NCBI GenBank assembly: GCA_029573975.1
Contig: JAKQBU010000402.1
Span: 1-5,121, forward strand
Length of the DNA stretch: 5,121 bases
From: Planctomycetota bacterium
Lineage (GTDB): Bacteria; Planctomycetota; Phycisphaerae; Sedimentisphaerales; SM23-30
Reading direction: 5' to 3'
Shown here: piece after piece, positions 1 to 5,121 of the stretch
Numbering within the stretch: position 1 is the first letter of the stretch
Layout of the letters: every line of letters begins with the position of its first letter
Made by a program: the position numbers and the translations under genes
Notes under the pieces: generated by a model
Seen by the model: only the letters and a program-made list of their open reading frames with translations
Told to the model about the DNA's origin: nothing
Databases searched by the model: none

Positions 1-1
1 A

Positions 2-61
2 ACCGACTATTATTGGTCGGTCCAGGAGGGATGTTTTGGTGCTGTTGAGAAAACGGAATAG
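2..61 (+). CDS. 3' end of an unidentified plus-strand gene (partial)
   Basis: An open frame enters from the left edge and ends at TAG (59-61), giving about 19 residues that end in Phe-Gly-Ala-Val-Glu-Lys-Thr-Glu. A second frame (from position 3) is open to TAA at 63-65, but it needs several AGG/AGA arginine codons, which the clear genes in this window use sparingly, so I prefer the first. The intrinsic terminator 48 bp downstream, in the same orientation, supports a plus-strand transcript ending here. The fragment is too short to assign a family. A non-coding RNA end is also possible; the short inverted repeat ACCGAC/GTCGGT (2-7 and 16-21) would then be part of its fold. Confidence 0.35.
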   Translation, partial: TDYYWSVQEGCFGAVEKTE

Positions 62-108
62 ATAAACGAGTCCTTTCCTATATAAATCTACTCCAACGTG
101 TTTCGTCT

Positions 109-139
109 AAACCCCACAGGCTAACTGTGGGGTTTTTTT
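109..139 (+). terminator. Intrinsic (rho-independent) terminator
   Basis: A perfect 11-bp stem (AAACCCCACAG at 109-119, CTGTGGGGTTT at 125-135) closes a 5-nt loop. It runs into an uninterrupted seven-T tract (133-139). The GC-rich stem with a T tract only on the right-hand side makes it a terminator for plus-strand transcription, presumably of the gene whose tail is at the left edge. Confidence 0.93.
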
Positions 140-148
140 AGTTAACAA

Positions 149-168
149 CCACGGGTTAAAATCCGTGG
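149..168. repeat. REP-like palindrome
   Basis: CCACGG (149-154) and CCGTGG (163-168) form a perfect 6-bp stem around an A/T-rich 8-nt loop, GTTAAAAT. Palindromes of this kind, CCACGG(G) plus an A/T-rich spacer plus CCGTGG, are common dispersed intergenic elements in several phyla and are often linked to REP-associated (Y1-type) transposases. Only one copy is in the window, so its repetitive nature is inferred from recall of the motif. Confidence 0.5.
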
Positions 169-184
169 CATAGCCGGTTCGGGC

Positions 185-206
185 TTTGCGCTTCGCTCAA
201 AATGAC
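185..206. repeat. Dispersed-repeat-like segment (CTTCGCTCAAAATGAC core)
   Basis: The core GCTTCGCTCAAAATGACG closely resembles a short sequence type found in many copies between genes in diverse bacterial genomes (typically CTTCGCTCAGAATGACA). A related GCAGGGATGACA piece lies at 380-391. What the sequence shows is only the motif and its gene-free setting; multiplicity in this genome is unproven. Confidence 0.35.
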
Positions 207-308
207 GAAATGTGCGGCTACGATATGCATGGCACAATTAAGACCATCGCCTGCCTTACGGCAGACGCTGCCACCCAGGGAAAAAGGAAATTGGTATGAA
301 CAGCATAC

Positions 309-353
309 CCTGCCCGCCTCCGGAGCCTGCGGCAGGAAGGTGCGGCCCGGAGG
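309..353. repeat. GC-rich nested inverted repeats
   Basis: Two overlapping inverted repeats are visible: CCTGCC (309-314) with GGCAGG (331-336), and CCTCCGG (317-323) with CCGGAGG (347-353). The perfect 8-bp palindrome CTCCGGAG lies at 318-325. Because the arms interleave they are alternative pairings. There is no T tract on either side, so it is not an intrinsic terminator. It probably belongs to a dispersed palindromic element. Confidence 0.4.
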
Positions 354-401
354 AAGACAACCGGAAGGTTGAACTCAGAGCAGGGATGACAAGATGCCGG
401 C

Positions 402-863
402 TCAGTGCAGGTGGTAGGAAAAGCTCAAGATGCGGGGGTGGACCATTTCCTCGTAGTCGCGGAGGTTCAGTTTCACCGCCTGGTCGTGTTTGCCGGCCTG
501 GAAGACGATGAAGTCGTCCTGCAGCAGGCTCTTGTCCAGCAGGGTGGCCAGGCCGAACATGCTTCCTACCGGCGGCTCAGCGCCCAGTTCGCAATCCGGG
601 AAGAGCTGGGCCATTTCCTCTTCATCGGCCAGTTCCACCTCGCCGGCTCCCAACTGGCTGCGCAGGGCGTCGAGGTCCACCTTGCTGCAGGCGGGCAGAA
701 CGCACATATAAAATTTTCCGTCCGCCTGGACAATGACCGGTTTGGCTATGTACTGGCCCGAAACATGCTCCTCGGCCGCCAGCTTCTGGGAGGTAAAAGA
801 GGGGCGATGCGAACTGATTTGATAATTCACCTTCTTTTGATCGAGATATTCCGTGATTCGCAT
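402..863 (-). CDS. YbaK/EbsC-family aminoacyl-tRNA deacylase-like protein
   Basis: A 153-residue cytosolic protein that is essentially one YbaK/aminoacyl-tRNA-synthetase-associated domain. Members related to YbaK, ProX and the ProRS INS domain hydrolyse mischarged tRNAs such as Ala- or Cys-tRNA(Pro). Visible family features are the N-terminal helix and His19-Arg-Pro (ISSHRPSFTSQ), the conserved lysine Lys41 in IAKPVIV, the VLPA strand (55-58), and the Gly-x-x-x-Pro substrate loop at Gly94-Pro98 followed by Gly-Ser-Met-Phe-Gly. The C-terminal part carries FQAGKHDQAVKL and RDYEEMVHP. Length is normal for the stand-alone subfamily. The start at 863 is fixed by a GAAAGGAG ribosome binding site (873-880), 9 bases away. 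It is monocistronic with its own promoter (936-964). The family is clear, but which aminoacyl-tRNA it acts on cannot be read from sequence. Confidence 0.93.
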   Translation of the reverse strand: MRITEYLDQKKVNYQISSHRPSFTSQKLAAEEHVSGQYIAKPVIVQADGKFYMCVLPACSKVDLDALRSQLGAGEVELADEEEMAQLFPDCELGAEPPVGSMFGLATLLDKSLLQDDFIVFQAGKHDQAVKLNLRDYEEMVHPRILSFSYHLH

Positions 864-935
864 GATACGGCTCTCCTTTCGGGAAAGGCATACTATCGCT
901 ATTGCATGATTTGACGCTTTTTATAGCTCTATCCT

Positions 936-964
936 ATTATACCCGAAAGGGAAAAGCCGGTCAA
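936..964 (-). promoter_or_regulatory. Sigma-70 promoter of the YbaK-family gene
   Basis: Read on the minus strand, TTGACC (-35, 959-964) and a perfect TATAAT (-10, 936-941) are separated by 17 bases. This predicts a start of transcription near 929 and a leader of about 65 bases before the ATG at 863. The -35 box lies inside a small palindrome, CCGGT CA ACCGG (957-968), which might serve a regulator, but nothing else supports an operator. Confidence 0.88.
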
Positions 965-1016
965 CCGGACCGGGTTTGTTTTCCTAATTCCCTTTCGTTA
1001 CGGGTTTTATGTCATT

Positions 1017-1031
1017 GGCGGCCGATCCGCC
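1017..1031. other. Short inverted repeat upstream of the rightward promoter
   Basis: GGCGG (1017-1021) and CCGCC (1027-1031) flank a 5-nt spacer and end 10 bases before the -35 box of the membrane-protein promoter. This is where an activator might bind, but a 5-bp GC-rich repeat can easily arise by chance. Confidence 0.2.
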
Positions 1032-1041
1032 GGGAAAAAGA

Positions 1042-1069
1042 TTGACAGGTATATATTAATGTTTAAGAT
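1042..1069 (+). promoter_or_regulatory. Sigma-70 promoter of the membrane-protein gene
   Basis: A perfect -35 box TTGACA (1042-1047) is followed after 16 bases by TAAGAT (1064-1069), which matches four of six -10 positions. The spacer is A/T-rich (TATATATTAATG-like). Transcription would begin near 1076 and give a leader of about 60 bases. It points away from the promoter at 936-964, so the two genes are divergently transcribed with their -35 boxes about 77 bp apart. Confidence 0.72.
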
Positions 1070-1134
1070 GGTCCCTGAACCAATCCGCTATCGTATTAAA
1101 TTTCAACAGGTTAGAGTGAAAGGAGATATAGAGG

Positions 1135-1866
1135 ATGAATCCGGCCAATGGCATTCCGTACCCGACGCACCGCAATTCCGACGCTCTGGAGGCGTATGAT
1201 TCCTTCCGGCGCAGCCGCTGCCTGTTTTTTTGCCTGCTGCTGGCGGGGCTGGTCATTACACAGGGGTCGTTCTGGATCGTGACTTTGGGGAATCTCGACC
1301 CGGCTGTCAGCCCGGCTCCGGCGGAAGCGACGGTGGAAGGCACCCCCCCTGCTTCGCCGGAAAGCAGGGAAACGCACCGGGCGGAATCTCTGGCTATCGT
1401 GCTGGAAACCGGGATCACGCTCTGCAATTATGTGATGAGTTTTTCGGCGGTTCTCTACTGTTTGTCGCTGCTGATCGCGATGAAGCTGTCGTTGGTATCC
1501 CGGCTGGGAGGGCTGGCGCCGGCCAGCAAGGCGTTTTTTCTTTCGCTGATCGTGATGGTGCTGGTGCTCCCCTGGCAAAGCCTGATCAGCCCGTCTCTGG
1601 CGGGAACGCTGTTTGCGTATCCGGAACTGGTCCAGCGATACTCGGCCCAGTTACACAGCGAGCATTTTATGGATACGATTTACTATTACGGACGTTTTAC
1701 CGGTCTGTGGGTTGTCACGCTCGCGGTACTGATTGCCGCCCAGCTTCGCAGCCGGCAGGCTACCCGCCTTATCTATCGGCAGCAAATTGCTCCAAATGAA
1801 ACCCAGCCGCTTACCCCCCTTTTTCCGGCGGCGGATATTGGGGAGAAGGAAAACCTTATCCGTTAG
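1135..1866 (+). CDS. Unrecognised integral membrane protein with about four TM segments
   Basis: A 243-residue protein of no family I recognise. Hydrophobic segments fall at about residues 29-51, 94-116, 133-152 and 187-204. The N-terminus (1-28) carries Arg25-Arg26-Ser-Arg28 just before TM1, so the positive-inside rule places both termini in the cytoplasm. The first external loop (52-93) is Pro/Ala/Glu-rich, and the second (about 153-186) is rich in Tyr, His and Gln, with HSEHFMD near 174-180 and three consecutive tyrosines at 183-185. The tail after TM4 is basic (RSRQATRLIYR) and then polar. An AAAGGAG ribosome binding site (1119-1125) lies 9 bases before the ATG, and a promoter is present upstream, so it looks genuinely expressed. 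It stops 15 bp before the end of the convergent 585-aa gene. No catalytic motif, signal peptide cleavage site or transporter signature is evident. Confidence 0.82.
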   Translation: MNPANGIPYPTHRNSDALEAYDSFRRSRCLFFCLLLAGLVITQGSFWIVTLGNLDPAVSPAPAEATVEGTPPASPESRETHRAESLAIVLETGITLCNYVMSFSAVLYCLSLLIAMKLSLVSRLGGLAPASKAFFLSLIVMVLVLPWQSLISPSLAGTLFAYPELVQRYSAQLHSEHFMDTIYYYGRFTGLWVVTLAVLIAAQLRSRQATRLIYRQQIAPNETQPLTPLFPAADIGEKENLIR

Positions 1867-1881
1867 AAGGAGCGGAGCGGG

Positions 1882-3639
1882 TCAGCTTTCCATTATTCCC
1901 TGTTCTTTTAAAATATCGTTCAGTTGGGATTGTTTCTTCTTGTATTCTTCGGACCAGGAGCGGGAATCCACGCCCTGGCGCTTAATGACACCCTCGTTAT
2001 CCCGGTAGATAATGTCCACGGTAGAAATCGGCCGGTAGGTTCTGCCGGTCTTGTACCAGTATTTTACTTCGGGTACAATATCCAGAATGGTCATATGGGT
2101 GGTAAAATCCACCGTCAGTTCTTCCTCGGAATCACCGGATTCAGACTTGATTTTTTCCGGTTTGCCGATGATATGGCCCGGAGCCACGGTATAAGCCTGC
2201 TTTCTCCATGTGCCATCTTCGCGGCGATAGACATCCACCCGCACAGAAGAGGGGACGGGATTGCCGGCAGAGGCAACCGCGGATTTCGGGAAGAACAGGA
2301 CCCGTTCCGGGACATTCACCATGGTTTGCGGGTATTGCCAGTCTGACCAGAGAACGACCTGTTTTTTCAGGTCCTGCTGCTCTTCCGAAAACCAGTTGCG
2401 GCCGGCAATCGGATTGAAGAAACCGACGCGCAACCGATAGCGGTAGATGCCGCCGGGCTGAATCCGGTCATCATGGGCCCAGACATAAATTTCGTCGGCA
2501 TCCCAATCGGTTTCCGCTGGTTCCATACCCGGCAGGAACGGCTGTTCGGCGGTTTTACGGTCTGTTTTGGGCGTTGTTGGTTTGGGACCTCCCCCGCCCA
2601 TTCCCATCATCTTGAGATACATTTCCATCGGATTGGCAGACGCTCCGCCGGTCTTTTTCTTTACGGTTTTGGTTCTTTGTCCCCTGGGGCCGGCGGCCTG
2701 CCTGGTTTTTTTCTCTTCTTTTTTCTCCTTTTCCTCTTCCAGTTTCCGTTTTTCCTTCTCATGGGGAGGATACCATTCTTTTCCATCTTCCAAATCATAG
2801 GGCTGGGGCTGCAAAATCATGGCTTGGCGATGGGGCTGCTGATTGACGGCAATCAGCACATCCATTTCGGCCGGGGATATATTCGAATAGGTTTCATTGC
2901 TGATTTCACTGCCGGCCAATTCATCGGTAGGCATCCGGGAGACCTTTTCGTATTCCCCCCAGGTGCCGTCGGGCAGCAACCGCGACCGCTGGAGTTCGAC
3001 GGCGGCGGCCACGGGCCGAGATTGTTCCAGCCGCTGTTTGGGTGGGAGCTGCTCACCGGCAAAACTGTTTTGAAACCGCTGCCGCAGCTCCGCCAGCGGA
3101 TAGGCAGCCTCCACCGTGACAAAATCGATATCCTTCAGCACCAGTTCCATTTCCATTTCCTCGGAACTGGCAGAGGTACTGGCGGCATCGGGAGTGTTTT
3201 CGGGGGGAACATAGGCCATGGCGCGGGTAAAATCCACGGTGAATTTTTTCAGGGCCAGGATTTCCGGAACCTGATAGACCCGATCCGGATCATCCATCAT
3301 TTCGTGGCCGATTTGACGCGGAGGAAAGAGCGGCATCCTTTCGGTATCTTTAACGATCTGCATTTGCCGATTGCTGCTGATGAAGGAATCCGCCCTGGAA
3401 ACGTATGCTTCCGGAGGATTGGCGGCCGGTTTTTTTTGTCGCTCGCGGATATCCCGTGCCCGGTCGGCCGCTCTTTGGGTGGCCGCGGAAGCGGAGAGAA
3501 TTTTACCATCCATTTCCACTCCGGCCGGCTGAATCCAGTACACCGCCACCACCAGAATGCCAACCACCAGAGAAGCGGCCATCAGTAATTTTTCCAGATG
3601 CGCTTCCCAAAAACTTAAACTCTGCTTCTTTTTAGCCAT
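1882..3639 (-). CDS. Large single-TM extracytoplasmic protein, last gene of a putative pilus/secretion operon
   Basis: A 585-residue protein of unassigned function. A short basic N-terminus (MAKKKQ) precedes one TM helix (about 18-36), so most of the chain should be periplasmic. After the TM come a helical Arg/Ala/Lys stretch (about 50-72), a globular region (about 120-280), an extremely charged Lys/Glu linker (about 292-330), and a Met/Gly-rich segment (MGMGGGG, 345-351). The C-terminal module (about 380-555) begins with YVWAHDDRIQPGGIYRYR (385-402), continues RVGFFNP and WSDWQYP, and looks beta-rich. DGTW occurs at 224-227 and again at 475-478; TVDFT occurs at 134-138 and 509-513. The start at 3639 has an AAAGGA site (3648-3653), 8 bases away; another ATG at 3641-3643 is out of frame. 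A pilus or type II-like inner-membrane role is inferred from architecture and its partner gene. A structural or cell-envelope protein unrelated to pili is the main alternative. Confidence 0.9.
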   Translation of the reverse strand: MAKKKQSLSFWEAHLEKLLMAASLVVGILVVAVYWIQPAGVEMDGKILSASAATQRAADRARDIRERQKKPAANPPEAYVSRADSFISSNRQMQIVKDTERMPLFPPRQIGHEMMDDPDRVYQVPEILALKKFTVDFTRAMAYVPPENTPDAASTSASSEEMEMELVLKDIDFVTVEAAYPLAELRQRFQNSFAGEQLPPKQRLEQSRPVAAAVELQRSRLLPDGTWGEYEKVSRMPTDELAGSEISNETYSNISPAEMDVLIAVNQQPHRQAMILQPQPYDLEDGKEWYPPHEKEKRKLEEEKEKKEEKKTRQAAGPRGQRTKTVKKKTGGASANPMEMYLKMMGMGGGGPKPTTPKTDRKTAEQPFLPGMEPAETDWDADEIYVWAHDDRIQPGGIYRYRLRVGFFNPIAGRNWFSEEQQDLKKQVVLWSDWQYPQTMVNVPERVLFFPKSAVASAGNPVPSSVRVDVYRREDGTWRKQAYTVAPGHIIGKPEKIKSESGDSEEELTVDFTTHMTILDIVPEVKYWYKTGRTYRPISTVDIIYRDNEGVIKRQGVDSRSWSEEYKKKQSQLNDILKEQGIMES

Positions 3640-3654
3640 GCATGAATTCCTTTG

Positions 3655-3681
3655 GGCAGATCACAGATTCCGTGAACTGCC
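3655..3681 (-). other. Intercistronic stem-loop abutting a ribosome binding site
   Basis: In the 80-bp gap between the two large minus-strand genes, the transcript can fold as GGCAG/CUGCC, a U-U mismatch, then UCACGG/CUGUGA around an AAU loop. That is eleven pairs including one G-U. The stem ends one base before the AAAGGA ribosome binding site of the 585-aa gene. No U tract follows, so it is not an intrinsic terminator. An RNA-processing, stability or translation-coupling element is possible. Confidence 0.55.
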
Positions 3682-3719
3682 TGTCTATATCATCTTTACC
3701 GCAATACATTCTGCGTTCG

Positions 3720-5018
3720 CTAATCATTTATATTCGACTTTTCCTTCGACGACTCCTCAAAGACCGCTTGCACGGGTTCGGGCATCCAGTCCTGATACCC
3801 GCTTTTGAAAAAGTAGTATTCGCAGACCAGGCGGAGCAGGGAAATAGCACCAGAGCCATAATAATACCCTTCCTGCATTTCCGCATCCAGATCCAGGGGG
3901 GCCATGTGCATCTGCAGAATCGTAATCTGGTCCCGCAAATTCCGCATCTGGCCGGTATCCGGGTCGAGGGAGAATTTTTTACTCTGCAGGGCAGACATAA
4001 AATCCTGGATATAGGCCGAATCAATCACCACGGCCACCCGGAACTGCACGACATCAATGAGGTCATTGCTTGCCTGTCCGGTCCAGGGTTCGGTAATCGT
4101 TCCGGTCAGAGTCGTCCCTCCGCCCCCGCTACTGGAGCCGGATGAGCCGGACCCGGTTCGGAGGACATAGCCCGGCAGGACATTGCCGGCGGCGGTCCCC
4201 TGGGCGGCGGCGCCGGCCGCCGTGGTTTCGGATTTGACCTCCTTGCCGTTAAAGGCAATCTCCATCAACCGTTTTACCGGCGAGGTAGGAACCGACTGAG
4301 ACTGGCCGTTCACCTCTTTGATCGACAGGATGACATCTTCCTGGATCCAGGCCGCCACCTGCGTGTACCAACTATCTTCCAGCATGATATTTCTATCGCC
4401 GCTGTTCCAGTTGCGCCAGTAGTCATAGGCACAAAAGCTGTAAAAATTGGCATACAGCCCGATACTGTTGGCGCGTTCCCGGCGAAAATTCCCCAGCAGA
4501 TTTTCCACCTGCGTCGGCCCGGTTCCGCGTCCGAGCATTCCCATATCACCGCCCCCGGCGTCGTTTTTGACGTTCTGCTCATATTCCTGGCGGGTTTTGT
4601 TTTCCTCTACTTCGCTGGGTTTATCGCCGGCATTGACTTCGGCCAGCAGCCTTTCGAGAAAACTGACATAGCGATCGCCGAATTCCCGGTAAAACACCCT
4701 GGTATTCTCGCCTCTGGGCTGCGGAAAGACATTTTTCGAAAGCAAAATCCGGCTGGTGGTCTCCTTCGCCAGATTCAGCACATCTTTTTTGTCGTTATTT
4801 GCCAATTCCGCATTTTTTTTCATCTGTTCCAATACATTTTCCGGGATGATTTGATTTGACAGGGAATCGACGCTCTTGCAGCGCTGGGCCAGCGACTCTA
4901 ATTCTTTTTTGTTGCTGGAGGTCTTCCAAACGCCCCAGGCAAAGGCCCCCAAACCGAGGACCACGACAGCCAGGCATGAAATAAGAAACACTCTTTTTTT
5001 GATAAAATTCATTTTCAT
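3720..5018 (-). CDS. Single-TM protein with PilO/GspM-like layout, putative pilus/secretion platform component
   Basis: A 432-residue protein with a basic N-terminus, one TM helix (about 9-30) and an extracytoplasmic remainder. A Lys/Glu/Leu-rich helical region (about 34-95) follows the TM. The next part is mostly helical and aromatic (RVFYREFGDRYVSFLERLL, about 107-125; NFYSFCAYDYWRNW, 191-204). A Ser/Gly/Ala/Thr low-complexity linker spans about 264-306. The C-terminal unit reads as strand-helix-strand (VVQFRVAVVID, AYIQDFMSALQ, ITILQMHMAPLD; 323-377), then a helix ending DWMPEPV. TM plus coiled coil plus ferredoxin-like half is the plan of PilO/GspM-type platform proteins and of the Akkermansia protein Amuc_1100; I infer analogy, not proven homology. 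Two in-frame ATGs exist. The only ribosome-site-like GGA (5020-5022) is 7 bases from the second (5012) and 1 base from the first, so a 430-residue product starting at 5012 is plausible. Confidence 0.9.
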   Translation of the reverse strand: MKMNFIKKRVFLISCLAVVVLGLGAFAWGVWKTSSNKKELESLAQRCKSVDSLSNQIIPENVLEQMKKNAELANNDKKDVLNLAKETTSRILLSKNVFPQPRGENTRVFYREFGDRYVSFLERLLAEVNAGDKPSEVEENKTRQEYEQNVKNDAGGGDMGMLGRGTGPTQVENLLGNFRRERANSIGLYANFYSFCAYDYWRNWNSGDRNIMLEDSWYTQVAAWIQEDVILSIKEVNGQSQSVPTSPVKRLMEIAFNGKEVKSETTAAGAAAQGTAAGNVLPGYVLRTGSGSSGSSSGGGGTTLTGTITEPWTGQASNDLIDVVQFRVAVVIDSAYIQDFMSALQSKKFSLDPDTGQMRNLRDQITILQMHMAPLDLDAEMQEGYYYGSGAISLLRLVCEYYFFKSGYQDWMPEPVQAVFEESSKEKSNIND

Positions 5019-5019
5019 T

Positions 5020-5022
5020 TCC
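5020..5022 (-). promoter_or_regulatory. Weak ribosome binding site that bears on the start choice
   Basis: On the minus strand the leader reads GCGGAAATGAAAATG. The GGA core is far too close to the ATG at 5018 but well spaced (7 bases) for the ATG at 5012. This favours the second methionine, though the match is only three bases. Confidence 0.35.
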
Positions 5023-5071
5023 GCTTATTTTTCCAGGTAAGAATCGGGTTTATTCCTTCTCGTCCACGGCC

Positions 5072-5119
5072 TTATTTTTTCGCTGTGTCGGCATTTGTTT
5101 CCTTGATTTTCACCTTCAA
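5072..5119 (-). CDS. C-terminal end of the upstream operon gene (partial)
   Basis: One minus-strand frame entering from the right edge encodes 15 residues (LKVKIKETNADTAKK) and stops at TAA (5072-5074). Alternating hydrophobic and basic residues followed by a polar tail look like the last beta strand of a protein plus a disordered end, and codon use matches the neighbours. A competing frame open to TAA at 5025-5027 needs three AGG/AGA codons and has shadow-like composition (CRHSEKIRPWTRR). With the preferred frame, 53 bp separate this gene from the 432-aa gene, and no promoter or terminator is visible between them. They are therefore probably cotranscribed. The gene itself lies outside the window and cannot be identified. 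Confidence 0.45.
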   Translation of the reverse strand: MKVKIKETNADTAKK

Positions 5120-5121
5120 TT

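Larger units (their letters stand above)
141..401. other. Gene-free intergenic mosaic of palindromes and repeat-like segments
   Basis: I find no convincing gene here. The only ATG-initiated frame of note (296-511, plus) has the Arg/Gly/Pro/Ser-rich composition of non-coding GC-rich DNA and runs into the antisense of the deacylase gene. The stretch holds several short inverted repeats: CCACGG/CCGTGG, CTGCC TTAC GGCAG (251-264), CCTCCGG/CCGGAGG (317-323 and 347-353) and CAACC GGAA GGTTG (358-371). It also has segments resembling dispersed intergenic repeats. None has a T tract, so I see no terminator for the minus-strand deacylase gene. Confidence 0.6.

Noticed and set aside
358..371. CAACC GGAA GGTTG hairpin as terminator of the YbaK-family gene
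   Set aside because: Only five stem pairs and no T tract on the minus-strand downstream side.
405..914. 169-codon plus-strand open frame opposite the YbaK-family gene
   Set aside because: The minus strand encodes a clear YbaK domain with promoter and ribosome site. The opposite frame has Gln/His/Gly-rich shadow composition and no ribosome site.
1343..1349. Seven-C run in the membrane-protein gene as a phase-variation tract
   Set aside because: Seven bases is short for a contingency locus, and C/G runs of six occur elsewhere in the window (2955-2960, 3202-3207).
2473..3588. 371-codon plus-strand open frame opposite the 585-aa gene
   Set aside because: Its protein is Phe/Gly/His-rich, with a run of Phe/Leu that is simply the antisense of the Lys/Glu linker. 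The minus-strand gene has the ribosome site, TM and coherent domains.
3642..4145. 167-codon plus-strand open frame opposite the 3' part of the 432-aa gene
   Set aside because: Antisense shadow with no family resemblance. It starts inside the ribosome-site region of the 585-aa gene.
5050..5094. 14-codon minus-strand ORF with an AAGGA site 5 bases upstream
   Set aside because: Too short and lysine-rich to judge, and it overlaps the more convincing tail of the upstream gene. Kept only as a remote possibility of a leader peptide.
1..5121. CRISPR array, tRNA, rRNA, insertion sequence or phage genes
   Set aside because: I saw no regularly spaced direct repeats, no tRNA cloverleaf, no rRNA-like sequence, and no transposase or integrase motif on either strand.

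Overview
The window fits an uncultured-type, moderately GC-rich bacterium, most likely from the Planctomycetes/PVC group (Phycisphaerae-like). This rests on recall of the two large minus-strand proteins, which resemble lineage-restricted, single-TM proteins near pilus/secretion genes in that group, and on the repeat-rich intergenic DNA. No marker gene in the window proves the taxonomy.

Layout, left to right. (i) Positions 1-140 hold the 3' end of a plus-strand gene, probably stopping at 59-61, and a textbook intrinsic terminator (109-139). (ii) Positions 141-401 have no gene. They are a mosaic of short palindromes and dispersed-repeat-like sequence, including a REP-like hairpin at 149-168. 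(iii) A minus-strand YbaK/EbsC-family deacylase-like gene (402-863) has a near-consensus sigma-70 promoter. (iv) A divergent intergenic region (864-1134) carries that promoter and a second good promoter facing right. (v) A plus-strand gene (1135-1866) encodes an unrecognised protein with about four TM segments. (vi) Convergent to it, after only 15 bp, is the end of a minus-strand operon that enters from the right edge: the tail of an unidentified gene (5072-5119), a 432-aa single-TM protein (3720-5018) and a 585-aa single-TM protein (1882-3639).

Functionally, the left half is ordinary: a tRNA-quality-control-type enzyme and an orphan membrane protein, each with its own promoter. The right half is the interesting part. 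Two consecutive bitopic proteins have short cytoplasmic N-termini and large extracytoplasmic domains. The first has a PilO/GspM-like order: TM, helical/coiled region, low-complexity linker, then a predicted beta-alpha-beta unit. The second has a highly charged linker, a conspicuous aromatic/Arg-rich C-terminal module, and internally repeated DGTW and TVDFT motifs. I infer they could be part of the inner-membrane platform of a divergent type IV pilus or type II secretion-like machine. That is an inference from architecture, because no ATPase, PilM or secretin gene lies in the window. An 11-bp imperfect hairpin sits directly in front of the ribosome binding site of the last gene, in the 80-bp gap between the two.
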